Below are positions 7,098 to 14,921 of a DNA stretch of 45,395 nucleotides, piece by piece. The notes below the pieces were generated by a model. It ran no database searches. It was not told the DNA's origin and saw only the letters and a program-made list of their open reading frames with translations. Source of the DNA: Novosphingobium meiothermophilum. GTDB lineage: Bacteria; Pseudomonadota; Alphaproteobacteria; Sphingomonadales; Sphingomonadaceae. Location of the stretch: NCBI RefSeq assembly GCF_003171715.1, contig NZ_QGHL01000011.1, positions 1 through 45,395 on the forward strand. Reading direction: 5' to 3'. The position numbers and the translations under genes are program-made. The stretch's first letter is position 1. Every line of letters starts with the position of its first letter.

Positions 7098-7337
7098 TCA
7101 AATCTCCGGTGGAATGTATGCGTCATACGGATTGTCGGCCGTCGCGAGGTTACCGAACGGGGTGAAGACAAACTCCCCGTCGCGGCGCCCGACCGCGCAG
7201 ATGACCGAGCGGGGTTCGCCGGTCTCGGCGTCAAGGCAGGACATGAGGGCCAGGTCGTCAGACTTGGCGGCGTCGATCAGCGTCTTGAACCATTGCCGGT
7301 GGTGTTCCGGGATAGGTGGTGCGGGTTTGATGGTCAT
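7098..7337 (-). CDS. Small conserved protein resembling DUF6117
   Basis: 79 residues, ATG at 7337. The pattern HRQWFKTLIDAAKSDDLALM, then LDAETGEPRSVICAVGR, then FVFTPFGNLA and the ending NPYDAYIPPEI resembles a family of short proteins widespread on alphaproteobacterial plasmids and phages that I recall as DUF6117. Function is not established. It lies one base from both neighbouring genes. Confidence 0.65.
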   Translation of the reverse strand: MTIKPAPPIPEHHRQWFKTLIDAAKSDDLALMSCLDAETGEPRSVICAVGRRDGEFVFTPFGNLATADNPYDAYIPPEI

Positions 7338-7338
7338 G

Positions 7339-7560
7339 TCAGGGCCTTTCCGGATGAGGGGTGATGGACGCGCCAGCGGCCCCGTCGAGGAGGCGGTCCC
7401 ATTGCCAGAGCCGCAGGAATGTCCCGGAGCTTTCGTCGACCCGGTCAACCCGGACGTAGGAACCGCGAGGGGTCGCAAGGTATTCCTCCCCGGCCGAGAG
7501 GTAGTCGTAAGGCTCGGCCAGGGTCAGGAGGCAGGTGTCCTTGGTGATGAGGTGGTGCAT
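7339..7560 (-). CDS. Small hypothetical early protein, 73 aa
   Basis: The ATG at 7560 overlaps the TGA of the upstream gene (TGATG); a GTG one codon earlier is an alternative. Sequence includes CLLTLAEPYDYLSAGEEYLA, then SYVRVDRVDESSG and FLRLWQWDRLLDG. Probably beta-rich and soluble. Not recognised. Confidence 0.62.
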   Translation of the reverse strand: MHHLITKDTCLLTLAEPYDYLSAGEEYLATPRGSYVRVDRVDESSGTFLRLWQWDRLLDGAAGASITPHPERP

Positions 7561-7889
7561 CACAAAAACTCCACCTGCGCGGCTACGGTGGTCACCATGA
7601 CGGCGTCTTGCTGGAAAAGCGCCTTGTAGACGCCAGCGACCGTGCGGATTGCCGATAGGGTCTCCGGCGATGCGTCATGGGCCACTTCGACGACCATTGA
7701 CGGCTCACGGATGGTCATGCCAGTCGCAGCGTCCCGCCAGCCACCGGAGCAGGGCAGGACAGTGAAGCCGTCAGGGAACGTTGCGGCGACCGTGTCTGCC
7801 TCGAAGGCGGACCAGTCAGCCGGGGTGACAGACCCGCCGTCCGGGCGGGCCATGCCAAAGGCGATGCGGGTGAGGTGAGTGAGTGCCAT
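7560..7889 (-). CDS. DUF3574-like early phage protein, 109 aa
   Basis: ATG at 7889 with AAGGAACGG upstream. The arrangement FGMARPDGGSVTPADWSAFE, then VAATFPDGFTVLPCSGGWRD, then REPSMVVEVAHD matches what I recall of the DUF3574 pattern (FGL...G.V....W..F......FPDG.TV....G.WR.......E.S...). That family has no defined function. The gene directly follows a phage promoter motif (7904-7921). The resemblance is from memory and untested. Confidence 0.65.
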   Translation of the reverse strand: MALTHLTRIAFGMARPDGGSVTPADWSAFEADTVAATFPDGFTVLPCSGGWRDAATGMTIREPSMVVEVAHDASPETLSAIRTVAGVYKALFQQDAVMVTTVAAQVEFL

Positions 7890-7903
7890 GGTTTCCCGTT
7901 CCT

Positions 7904-7921
7904 TCTGGAAAGCGTGACTAT
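7904..7921 (-). promoter_or_regulatory. Putative phage RNA polymerase promoter
   Basis: Minus strand reads ATAGTCACGCTTTCCAGA, followed by AGGAACGG and the ATG at 7889. It overlaps the last codons of the upstream 54-aa gene. Confidence 0.45.
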
Positions 7922-8082
7922 TGAACGCGAGTGGCGCTGTTCTTGTGGCACCACGACCGGCGACCGGTCTCATGCTCCCGGACGATCAAGGTGCTACCGC
8001 GTGGCTCTTGAACCACGGTGGCGCGGATGGTCTGGCCGTAGCGAGTGAAGGTGACGCCGTCACCGGCACGAAAGTTTTGCAT
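7918..8082 (-). CDS. Small early protein, 54 aa (first gene after the leader)
   Basis: ATG at 8082 with AAAGGAA upstream and a promoter motif just before it. The sequence MQNFRAGDGVTFTRYGQTIR, then ATVVQEPRGSTLIVREHETG, looks like an SH3-type small beta barrel (repeated short strands with Gly turns). It is the first gene of the early cluster downstream of the gene-free region and the host-type promoter at 8733-8761, so it occupies the place of T7 gene 0.3, but it shows no similarity to Ocr. Confidence 0.65.
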   Translation of the reverse strand: MQNFRAGDGVTFTRYGQTIRATVVQEPRGSTLIVREHETGRRSWCHKNSATRVQ

Positions 8083-8480
8083 AACCGTTCCTTTCAGGGA
8101 AGCGTTAGGTTTCCAAGTGACCCGGACGGGAGGAACGGGAGGGAGGGAGGGGGAACCGCCCGGACCACATGGAAACCCCGCCCAACCTATAGCCTTGCTA
8201 TCGGCGTATCGGGCGGATTTCCCTTGCACATAGCCAGGGCGAGACCCTGACCTGACCGCATTGCCGGGCCGCATTTGGCGTCCCGGTGGCTAGTCACTTG
8301 CGGCCCTTCACGCCCATTAGGACGCTGGCCCCTTGAACCTTCCACTTCGTATCTACTCACACCGGTCACCCCGGCAGATGAACACCTCGGAAGGGCCGCA
8401 AGGCCTACTTTGGACAGATGGCAGTAGGCGGCCACCGCGGGTCTCTCCCCGCCTGTCAAACTTGATGCCTTACCCTTAGC

Positions 8481-8500
8481 GAACCTCACGCTTCCCTGTC
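8481..8500 (+). promoter_or_regulatory. Phage promoter-like motif in the reverse orientation
   Basis: Plus strand reads GAACCTCACGCTTCCCTGTC, sharing ACCTCACGCTTCCCTG with the minus-strand motifs. It is the only strong copy pointing away from the early genes, towards the tail-fibre 3' end. Its complement also supplies a TTGACA box. Confidence 0.4.
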
Positions 8501-8732
8501 AATCCCCTTTGTGTGACCGTTTGGCGGGACGCTGGCAGCAGGACCCTACGCGGCGCACACTCGGACCGTAGGACTGTCACCTTGTCGCCACCGTCCACCA
8601 ATGGGCGGACCGGGCGGGAACCGCGAGGGTTCCCAAGGGGATGTTAGGGCGGCGATATGGGGCCGCTATGGGATTGCCTTAGGAAGGCGCCGAGGGTTCC
8701 CGTTTCCGTTTCCGGTCACTCTCGATGGCCTG

Positions 8733-8761
8733 ACTATCATGGAAGCATGACCAAATGTCAA
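8733..8761 (-). promoter_or_regulatory. Strong host sigma70-type early promoter with UP-like element
   Basis: Minus strand TTGACA (8756-8761), 17-bp spacer, GATAGT (8733-8738). Directly upstream (8762-8797 on the plus strand) is the only markedly A/T-rich tract of the region, with runs of eight and five A, resembling an UP element. Predicted start near 8726, with a leader of about 640 nt before the first early gene at 8082. Confidence 0.65.
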
Positions 8762-9315
8762 TATCGAAAAACAATAAACCTGAAAAAAAATCTTGAGGGG
8801 CCGGTAAAGGGCGCTGAGGCCTATATGGGCAGGGACAAAAAAGGCAGGCCAAAGAGCAAGCAAGCCCATACCAGGCAGGCGAAGCCCATTGCCCCATATC
8901 GGCCCCTATCGGCCCCACCGTGCCGCAATGGCTCCTAGTGTGCCATTCAATCCGCCCCTATCCGCGCCTTTCCTAGCCACCGTGCCGCCCCTTGTGTGAC
9001 GTTGCTGGATCGGCCGGGCTGGATCGGGGGGGCCTACCCCTATGGGGGAAATGCCGAAGTGGCTCAGCGCTGTATGGCCGAACAGGATTTTGCGCCAAAA
9101 TCGATCCCCCTCCTAGAATGCCCTCAGAAGCCTCAGGAGCGTAGGGAGGTGTTCAGAGCCACTCGTGTAGCCAAGAGGCCCCTCAACGGCCTCCAAGGGG
9201 CGTTCCACGGCGTTTCACGGGCTATCCAGATCTTCACGGAAGCCGCACGACCCTCCAGGACCACATATGGTCCCTCAGGTCGACCGAATGTCCCTCCCTT
9301 GGCGGGGAAGGGGAA

Positions 9316-9350
9316 GACCACCCCAGAGAGATTTTCCTCTCCAGGGGGTC
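9316..9350. repeat. Imperfect inverted repeat near the putative right virion end
   Basis: GACCACCCCAGAGAG and CTCTCCAGGGGGTC form a long imperfect hairpin with a short A/T loop. It lies between the CTTAAGG repeats and the early promoter. It has no T-tract on either strand, so it is more likely a structural or packaging signal than a terminator. Confidence 0.45.
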
Positions 9351-9379
9351 TTGAAATCTCAGAAATCGTCCTATATAAA

Positions 9380-9462
9380 CCTTAAGGATACATAAGGGAG
9401 GCCTTAAGGGAACCGTTAAGGCTACCCTCTATGGTATTCTCTCTATGTCTTCTACCTTAAGG
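9380..9462. repeat. Cluster of CCTTAAGG / TTAAGG short repeats
   Basis: CCTTAAGG at 9380-9387, 9402-9409 and 9455-9462, and CGTTAAGG at 9414-9421. The cluster lies just beyond the last late gene. T7 has arrays of a 7-bp repeat (CCTAAAG) beside its terminal repeats; this is a likely counterpart by position and type. Confidence 0.5.
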
Positions 9463-9500
9463 TAACCCCTATGTCCCCTGACGGCTCCGTCAAGGAACCA

Positions 9501-9520
9501 TCAGGGAAGCATGAGGGTTA
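9501..9520 (-). promoter_or_regulatory. Putative phage RNA polymerase promoter after the tail fibre gene
   Basis: Minus strand reads TAACCCTCATGCTTCCCTGA; its first three bases are the TAA stop of the tail fibre gene. It points into the gene-free region and could produce transcripts across the virion-end region and into the early genes. Confidence 0.5.
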
Positions 9521-12500
9521 GGCGATGGTGATGCTCTCGAACCCGAGCAGGGGGAAGCCCAGCCCGTTCTCTGCATCGCACCCATCGTAGAGGTGGCCCT
9601 TGTAGCGAGCGTTGAGCTCGTCAGCCGTGCCGTAGCTGAAGGGGCCGCCAGAGTAGACCCGGAGGCGGACGTTGGCCGGCCAAGCCCCGGAGGTCTTGGT
9701 CAGGGTGACCGTCTCGTTGTCGGTGATGGCCGCCGTGAAGCCGGTGCGACTCCAGGTGGTTCCTCCGTCGCTGCTGAGCTCGAACCCTTCGATGCTGGCA
9801 CCGGGGAGAACTGAGCCCGTTCCCGTGAGGGACAGGACGGGGCGGCGCCCTCTCTCGATCCGGTCAATGGTGACCATAGCGTTCCATGCGTAGGCCCGAT
9901 GGGTCGTCGAGAGGTTCGCATTGATGCAAGCCGCCAAGGCGGTCGCTTGGGCAGCGATGCTGGTCGCCACGTTCACCTGGAGGCCCGAGGCTCCCGAAGC
10001 GACGTAGGTGATGACGTTGCCGTCAATCGTCACGGTATCCCCGGCAACCGCAAGGGTGTCGATGCGGACCATGTTGTTGTCGGTCTGAAGACGGCCGTTC
10101 GAGTTGAGCAGCTTGGCCTTGACCGTGATGACCGTTCGGCCACCGTTGATGGTCACCTGGGTTGCATCGAGGAACGAGTTGTTCGGCACCGGTGAGAGGC
10201 CACGAGCTCGCAGGTAGGCTTCACCCATGCGGTAGCCGAGGCGGTAGGAGCCTTCCCGGAGGATCTGGCTCTGGTGCGGGCCACCAAGGTTCGTGCTCGG
10301 GCCTGCGGTCGTCCCGCCGGCCACGTTGTCGATTGCCAGGTCGGTCGTTGCGGGACCAATGGCGGCCAAGGTGGGCCAGCTGTTAGCGAAGCTGATTTGA
10401 CCAGCCTGCGCCCCGGTCCGTCCGGTTCCGAAGTTGTCGAAGTCGGTCGGGCCTGCGCTAGTCACCGTTGCTCGGGTGGGCAGACAGATCCCCAGGCGAT
10501 AGCCTGAGTTCTGCAAGGTCCCGTCACCGTAGTAGTGGTCCGACTTGTATGGCCCCGTGCCTCGAACAACTGCGTTGAGCGTGTCGGGATAGAAGGCGCT
10601 GTCGCTGGTATACCACACCCAGACCGGGGTGAGATCCTTGCCACAGACCCCTGCCATTTCGACGTCTCGGGCCCACAGCCTGGTCAGGTCGCTGTCGTTG
10701 ATCCACGCCCTCGCACTCGTGCCGGGAATGGCACGGTCGACGATGCAGATGGCTCGGTTGCCATTCACCTCTTCAATGCGGTCCGCCATGGCCGTTACGC
10801 CGTTGAAGACGTTGGTCATCGCGGGTTCGATCACGAACAGCTGCGGCCGCGCCGAGGTGCTGAAGCGGGCAACCGGGCTGGAGGTCGTATCGCCTGGATC
10901 GGAGCGGGAACCCATCCACGAGCAGAACGACACACGGCCCGAAGGGGTCACAGGGCAGTTCGCCGCGTTGAGCGCGATGTAGGCCTGGCTCTGGCCCACC
11001 ACCGCAGCCTTGTCCCCACAGCCGATGCGGCTGTTCATTCGGAAGATCTTGGCCGGATCGCTGGTCGCCCAGAACTCGAGGAACCCCCAGCCCGGATAGG
11101 TCGGGAGCTCCAGCAGTGGAGCCATGGTCGATCCCACCGGGCAGAGCCGGAAAGGAGGAACCAGAACGTCACCCTGAGGTGACACAACGCGAACCATAAC
11201 GTCCCCGCTAAGGCCCGCACTGGTCCCCGACAGTGCGACGAACCCGGTCCGCGCGTCGTCCGCCGGAGACAGGACGTATCCATCCGGCAGGCGCGTGAAG
11301 TGGAGCCAGGAGGATGCGCTGTGGCGGACAATGGTGCCGCCGGGGTTCACCGTGCCGTAGATTGTGCCGGCGCTGGTGTTGTCGTTAAGGGCCGTTGCGG
11401 TCAGCTTGGTCGACAGATTGCCGCCGCCCCGGTAGTCACGAAACAGCTTGTAGCCGGTAGCGCCAGTCAGTGTCGATGCGATGTCGGCACCTTCGGCGAT
11501 GGCCTGCCACTTGGTATCGTCGCCGGCCGTGCCGAGGACAAAGCCGTGGAAAGCGATGGCGCCGTTGAAGGCAGCATCCGGTGCCGCAAGTGCGGTAAGC
11601 GTCCCAACGCTGTTGGCAACGTCCCCGACCAGGACATGCGTCCCTCCCAGGGCATTGATTTGGTGGTTAGCACTTGTCTGCGTTGATCCGGCAATCTTGG
11701 CCTCACCCTGGGCATAGCTGTTGATCGCAAAGTTACCAGCGCCATCACAGGTTACGACGATCAGCTGAGCACGGCCCGCACGGGTCTGCACGTCGACGTT
11801 CAACGTCAGCGTGTCCCCAACGGTCCCCTTTGAGTTCCACTGGATGCGGTCATGGAGCGTCGTAGTGAAGTAGTCGTCGCCGTAATGGTAGAGGTTGAAT
11901 GCGCTGGCGATGATCGTCGACGTCCCCATCACCCGGTAGCGGCGGTTGTCCTTGGTCCGCTCGTGAGGGATCTGCAACATGATGAAGAACGCGCCGGCCT
12001 GGTCCCACTTGAGAAGCGGCGTGGAGACTAGGTTCGTGTTCGGGTAGCCGATATGGCCAGCAAGGCCGGCGTAGTGCCGGTTGAAGTTCGGGAACTGTGC
12101 CGAGAAGGCCGGCAGGGACCATTGCTGGCTCTGGTAGGCCACGGCAGCTGCCTCAGCGGCAGCGCGCTGGGTCGCAGCATTAGCGGCAGCTGCGTCGGCC
12201 AGGGCGCGGTCAGCAGCGACGGCGGCCTTATCGGACGCAACGGCGGCCTTGTCGGTCGCGACGGTTGCCTTGTCTGCCGCCACGGTCGCCTTGTCGGCCG
12301 CAACGGTCGCCTTGTCATTCGAGACCTGGACACGGTCGGCCGCCACGACTGCCTTATCAGCCGCAACGGTTGCCTTATCGGCCGCAACGGTCGCCTTGTC
12401 GGCGCTCACCTGGCTCGCCGAGGCGAGGATCTCTTCGGTCCGGTCCTGGACCCAATCGTTCGTTGCGTCGAACTCGAAGCCGAGCTCTTCCGAGCGCCGG

Positions 12501-12778
12501 AGGACCTGGCGGAAGGCGTTGTCCAAATCGCCGGCCTGAAGGACCGCACCGTCCACAAAGTCCACCGCAGCGGCTGACACGTCGGTCTTTCGATAGATCT
12601 CGACGAGGGACCCAGCAGCGGGGGCCGGCGAGACCTGGACCCTGGAGGGGTTGACCCAGGTAAACGCTACGTCCGCCTTGTTGACCCTCACCTTGACCGT
12701 GTCGGCGGTCTCGTAGGTGAACGTGATGTCGAACTGCGTGGTGGACCCGTTCCCGGTGTAGGAGGAAATGGTTGCCAT
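9518..12778 (-). CDS. Tail fibre protein with gp17-type anchor, coiled coil and GQS esterase-like domain
   Basis: 1086 residues, nearly twice T7 gp17 (553). Residues 1-120 match the T7 gp17 N-terminal anchor that attaches the fibre to the tail (GNGSTTQFDITFTYETAD, then VNPSRVQV, then IYRKTDVSAA and DLDNAFRQVLRR). Residues 124-192 are about ten seven-residue repeats of the ATVAADK type, a trimeric coiled-coil shaft. Around 590-840 an SGNH-like hydrolase is suggested by GQSQ (Ser597) and GPHQ (His835), similar to sialic-acid-type acetylesterases; the usual Asp before the His is not evident. The C-terminal 240 residues are beta-rich. It probably binds and may deacetylate a surface polysaccharide. 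Confidence 0.88.
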   Translation of the reverse strand: MATISSYTGNGSTTQFDITFTYETADTVKVRVNKADVAFTWVNPSRVQVSPAPAAGSLVEIYRKTDVSAAAVDFVDGAVLQAGDLDNAFRQVLRRSEELGFEFDATNDWVQDRTEEILASASQVSADKATVAADKATVAADKAVVAADRVQVSNDKATVAADKATVAADKATVATDKAAVASDKAAVAADRALADAAAANAATQRAAAEAAAVAYQSQQWSLPAFSAQFPNFNRHYAGLAGHIGYPNTNLVSTPLLKWDQAGAFFIMLQIPHERTKDNRRYRVMGTSTIIASAFNLYHYGDDYFTTTLHDRIQWNSKGTVGDTLTLNVDVQTRAGRAQLIVVTCDGAGNFAINSYAQGEAKIAGSTQTSANHQINALGGTHVLVGDVANSVGTLTALAAPDAAFNGAIAFHGFVLGTAGDDTKWQAIAEGADIASTLTGATGYKLFRDYRGGGNLSTKLTATALNDNTSAGTIYGTVNPGGTIVRHSASSWLHFTRLPDGYVLSPADDARTGFVALSGTSAGLSGDVMVRVVSPQGDVLVPPFRLCPVGSTMAPLLELPTYPGWGFLEFWATSDPAKIFRMNSRIGCGDKAAVVGQSQAYIALNAANCPVTPSGRVSFCSWMGSRSDPGDTTSSPVARFSTSARPQLFVIEPAMTNVFNGVTAMADRIEEVNGNRAICIVDRAIPGTSARAWINDSDLTRLWARDVEMAGVCGKDLTPVWVWYTSDSAFYPDTLNAVVRGTGPYKSDHYYGDGTLQNSGYRLGICLPTRATVTSAGPTDFDNFGTGRTGAQAGQISFANSWPTLAAIGPATTDLAIDNVAGGTTAGPSTNLGGPHQSQILREGSYRLGYRMGEAYLRARGLSPVPNNSFLDATQVTINGGRTVITVKAKLLNSNGRLQTDNNMVRIDTLAVAGDTVTIDGNVITYVASGASGLQVNVATSIAAQATALAACINANLSTTHRAYAWNAMVTIDRIERGRRPVLSLTGTGSVLPGASIEGFELSSDGGTTWSRTGFTAAITDNETVTLTKTSGAWPANVRLRVYSGGPFSYGTADELNARYKGHLYDGCDAENGLGFPLLGFESITIA
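12203..12409 (-). repeat. 21-bp tandem repeats coding for the fibre coiled coil
   Basis: About ten degenerate 21-bp units, each containing GCCTTGTC-type sequence on the plus strand, encode the seven-residue ATVAADK repeats. Such arrays can expand or contract by recombination and so change shaft length. Confidence 0.75.
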
Positions 12779-12802
12779 GTTTTTATGCTTTCCTTCAGGC
12801 AG

Positions 12803-14560
12803 TTAACGGCGCCGACCCGCTGCCCGTCGCGGGGCGCTACGGCCGGTCTTGAGGATCGCTGACCCGAAGAGCTCCTGCTCGAACCGCTTGGCGGCCTCAG
12901 CCTCCCGGCGCTTCTCGGCCTCGAGGGCGTCAGCGTTCATGTATTCCGCCCAATAGGTCAGGGCGTGGGCGAGGACGTCGATGCGGTCGTCCTTGCGGAG
13001 CGCACCGCGCGCCTCGGTGAGGTGCGTCAGCTGGTAGAGCCCAGAGGTCTCCATGGTGGACGGAGCGCCCTCTGCGGCACCGCTGCGGGCCTCGAGGAGA
13101 TCCTTGCGGACCATTGCGGTGTCAAAGACCAGTCGATGCTGCTGGAGCGCCGGCCGGACGACTGCCATGATCCGGAGCTCCTTCTGCCCGGAGACCTTGT
13201 GGTCGATGATGGGCGGAGGGGCCTTCCCGTTCTCCTGGTAGATCCGGCGGAGGTGGGGCTCGAGCAGGCGGGAGAACATCCCGTCGCCGAAGTTGGCTTC
13301 GATCTGGATGGCCGCCACCTTCTCCTCGAAGGCATGGCGGGCCAGCATCGACAGGGTCGCCTCGCTGTGGCCGTCACGGTAGCCACCCCAGCGGCGGACG
13401 AAGACCGAGCCGTTGAGGAACTTGGTGACCACATAGGCGGTCTCGTCGGCGCCACGGCCGGACGGGTCGATGCTCAGGAGCGAGCCTGTGAACTTCTCGA
13501 AGTCCGGGCTGCGGAACATCGGCCGGTGCATCCGGTCGCCATCGAAGCCGACGTTGTCGAGCTCCTTGATGACCAACTCAGGGCCGCTGCCCCAGACCAC
13601 ACGGGCCGGAGCGAGGTCCTCGGGGACGTCCATGACGATCAGGTCGCTGGTCTTGAGCGGGAACTTGTCCGCATCGACCAGAGAGGTGTCGAGCATGAAT
13701 TGCAGCTGGAAGCCAGCGCGTCCCCAGCCTGCTTCACGTTCCACCAAGTCGGCGTCATGGAAGCGGTCAGGGTCCGTCGGGGCGCCACCTAGCGTGGACG
13801 CTACGGGCCGCCCGAGATCCGGATTGGCCTCGAGGTCCGCGCGCAGCAGCGGCGCCAGGTTGGCGTAGAGGGGTAGCTTCTCCTTGGTGGGGTAGCGCGC
13901 TGGCCACACCCGCATCTCGAAGCCCTTTTCACCCAGGCCACGGTAGATCGAGGCCATCGACTGAAAGGTGCCGAGGACGATGATCTCGCCGCCCGGCTTC
14001 AGGATAGCCTCAGCTTCGCCCATGCGGTCCCGCAGCTTCTCACGCAGCGCTTCAGTCTCGGAGTTCTTGGGGACCTCGACGTCGTCGAAGAGGAGAACGT
14101 CGGCGCGGCCGCCGGTGATCTGCCCGGTGATGCCGAACGCGGCGACCGAGGGGTCCTTTGAGGGACCGGCGGGGCCGACCTCGAACTCCAACGTTGAATT
14201 GCGCTGGCCGGGCCGGGCTTGGAGCTCAGCCCAGGGGACCGGCTCCATGGAGATCACATCCTCAGACCCAATCAGGGTATGGATGAACGCGGCGATCTTG
14301 TGGCTGAAGCGCTCATTAGCACTGACCACCATGATCTTGAGGTCTGGGTCCCGCCACAGCCGCCAGACGATGTAGGCCGCCGTGAGGAAGGTCTTGCCGA
14401 CACCGCGGAACGCTGCAATGAACCGACGCCGGTGGCCGTTGGCGAGGAACTCTGCGATGTCCTTCTGGATGCGCGTGGGCTTCGGGAGCCGGAGCACCCT
14501 TACCCAAACGTAAGCTAGAAACACGAGGAAGGAGGCCTTCAGCCTCTCTTCTGGGGTCAT
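12803..14560 (-). CDS. Large terminase subunit (T7 gp19-like)
   Basis: 585 residues, almost the same as T7 gp19 (586). Packages concatemeric DNA into proheads. The ATPase domain has a Walker A at 51-58 (FRGVGKTF, Lys56) and a Walker B at about 156-160 (LLFDD). The C-terminal nuclease shows an acidic start at SIDPSGRGADETAYVV (Asp365). The ATG at 14560 has AGGGAAG upstream, and the extra 18 codons of the open frame above it are not needed. It lies between the small terminase and the tail fibre. Confidence 0.95.
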   Translation of the reverse strand: MTPEERLKASFLVFLAYVWVRVLRLPKPTRIQKDIAEFLANGHRRRFIAAFRGVGKTFLTAAYIVWRLWRDPDLKIMVVSANERFSHKIAAFIHTLIGSEDVISMEPVPWAELQARPGQRNSTLEFEVGPAGPSKDPSVAAFGITGQITGGRADVLLFDDVEVPKNSETEALREKLRDRMGEAEAILKPGGEIIVLGTFQSMASIYRGLGEKGFEMRVWPARYPTKEKLPLYANLAPLLRADLEANPDLGRPVASTLGGAPTDPDRFHDADLVEREAGWGRAGFQLQFMLDTSLVDADKFPLKTSDLIVMDVPEDLAPARVVWGSGPELVIKELDNVGFDGDRMHRPMFRSPDFEKFTGSLLSIDPSGRGADETAYVVTKFLNGSVFVRRWGGYRDGHSEATLSMLARHAFEEKVAAIQIEANFGDGMFSRLLEPHLRRIYQENGKAPPPIIDHKVSGQKELRIMAVVRPALQQHRLVFDTAMVRKDLLEARSGAAEGAPSTMETSGLYQLTHLTEARGALRKDDRIDVLAHALTYWAEYMNADALEAEKRREAEAAKRFEQELFGSAILKTGRSAPRRAAGRRR

Positions 14561-14678
14561 ACGTCTTCCCTGACAATCAGGATAGCCCGTGAAACGCCGT
14601 GGAACAGGGTCCACAGAGCGAAGAGGGGCTTGGGAGGTATTGGGGTAGCCTGGAGGCCGTTAGGGGCCTCAGCGGGCC

Positions 14679-14921
14679 TCAGTGAGCCCTGCGCTCGTTG
14701 GCGACCTCATCGAGGTCTAGCTCTTCCAGAGCGGCGGCCAGGTTGGAGACCCGCCGGCTCTTCGCCGGCGCGTCGACCCCATTGTCCTTCAGGAACTTGA
14801 TGGCCTGAGAGATCATCTGGGGAGACGGTGCGGTTTCTCCGGAGCCGCTAAGGGCCGTTGTGAGAACATCGGCCACCTTGGCGTGGAGCGCGTCGAGCGC
14901 GCTCTCTTTTGCCCGGCTCAC
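14679..14921 (-). CDS. Small terminase subunit (T7 gp18-like)
   Basis: 80 residues from the GTG at 14921, which overlaps the holin stop as GTGA and has GGAGG upstream; an ATG at 14939 would add six residues but has no clear ribosome-binding site. T7 gp18 has 89 residues. The middle (SPQMISQAIKFLKDNGVDAP) resembles the gp18 pattern, and the C-terminus is helical and acidic. Recognises DNA and delivers it to the large subunit, two genes in the canonical order. Confidence 0.85.
   Translation of the reverse strand: MSRAKESALDALHAKVADVLTTALSGSGETAPSPQMISQAIKFLKDNGVDAPAKSRRVSNLAAALEELDLDEVANERRAH

Larger units (their letters stand above)
8083..9517. other. 1.4-kb gene-free region: probable virion DNA ends and early control region
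   Basis: No convincing gene on either strand. In the circular order it separates the last late gene (tail fibre) from the first early gene, where T7 carries its terminal repeats, packaging signals and early promoters. It holds a host-type promoter with an A/T-rich upstream element (8733-8761), a 7-bp perfect hairpin stem (GGGAACC 8616-8622, GGTTCCC 8628-8634), a reversed phage-promoter motif (8481-8500), a long inverted repeat (9316-9350) and CTTAAGG repeats (9380-9462). The exact termini cannot be read from an integrated copy. Confidence 0.6.

Noticed and set aside
8187..8489. Minus-strand frame of 100 codons upstream of the first early gene
   Set aside because: No ribosome-binding site and poor composition; more likely part of the untranslated leader.
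8657..8938. Plus-strand frame of 93 codons in the gene-free region
   Set aside because: Crosses the early promoter, has no ribosome-binding site and random composition; a shorter start at 8747 gives a basic 63-aa peptide that cannot be supported.
14556..14580. CTTCCCTGACAATC on the plus strand just upstream of the large terminase gene
   Set aside because: Matches only the second half of the promoter motif; it is explained by the AGGGAAG ribosome-binding site of the terminase gene.
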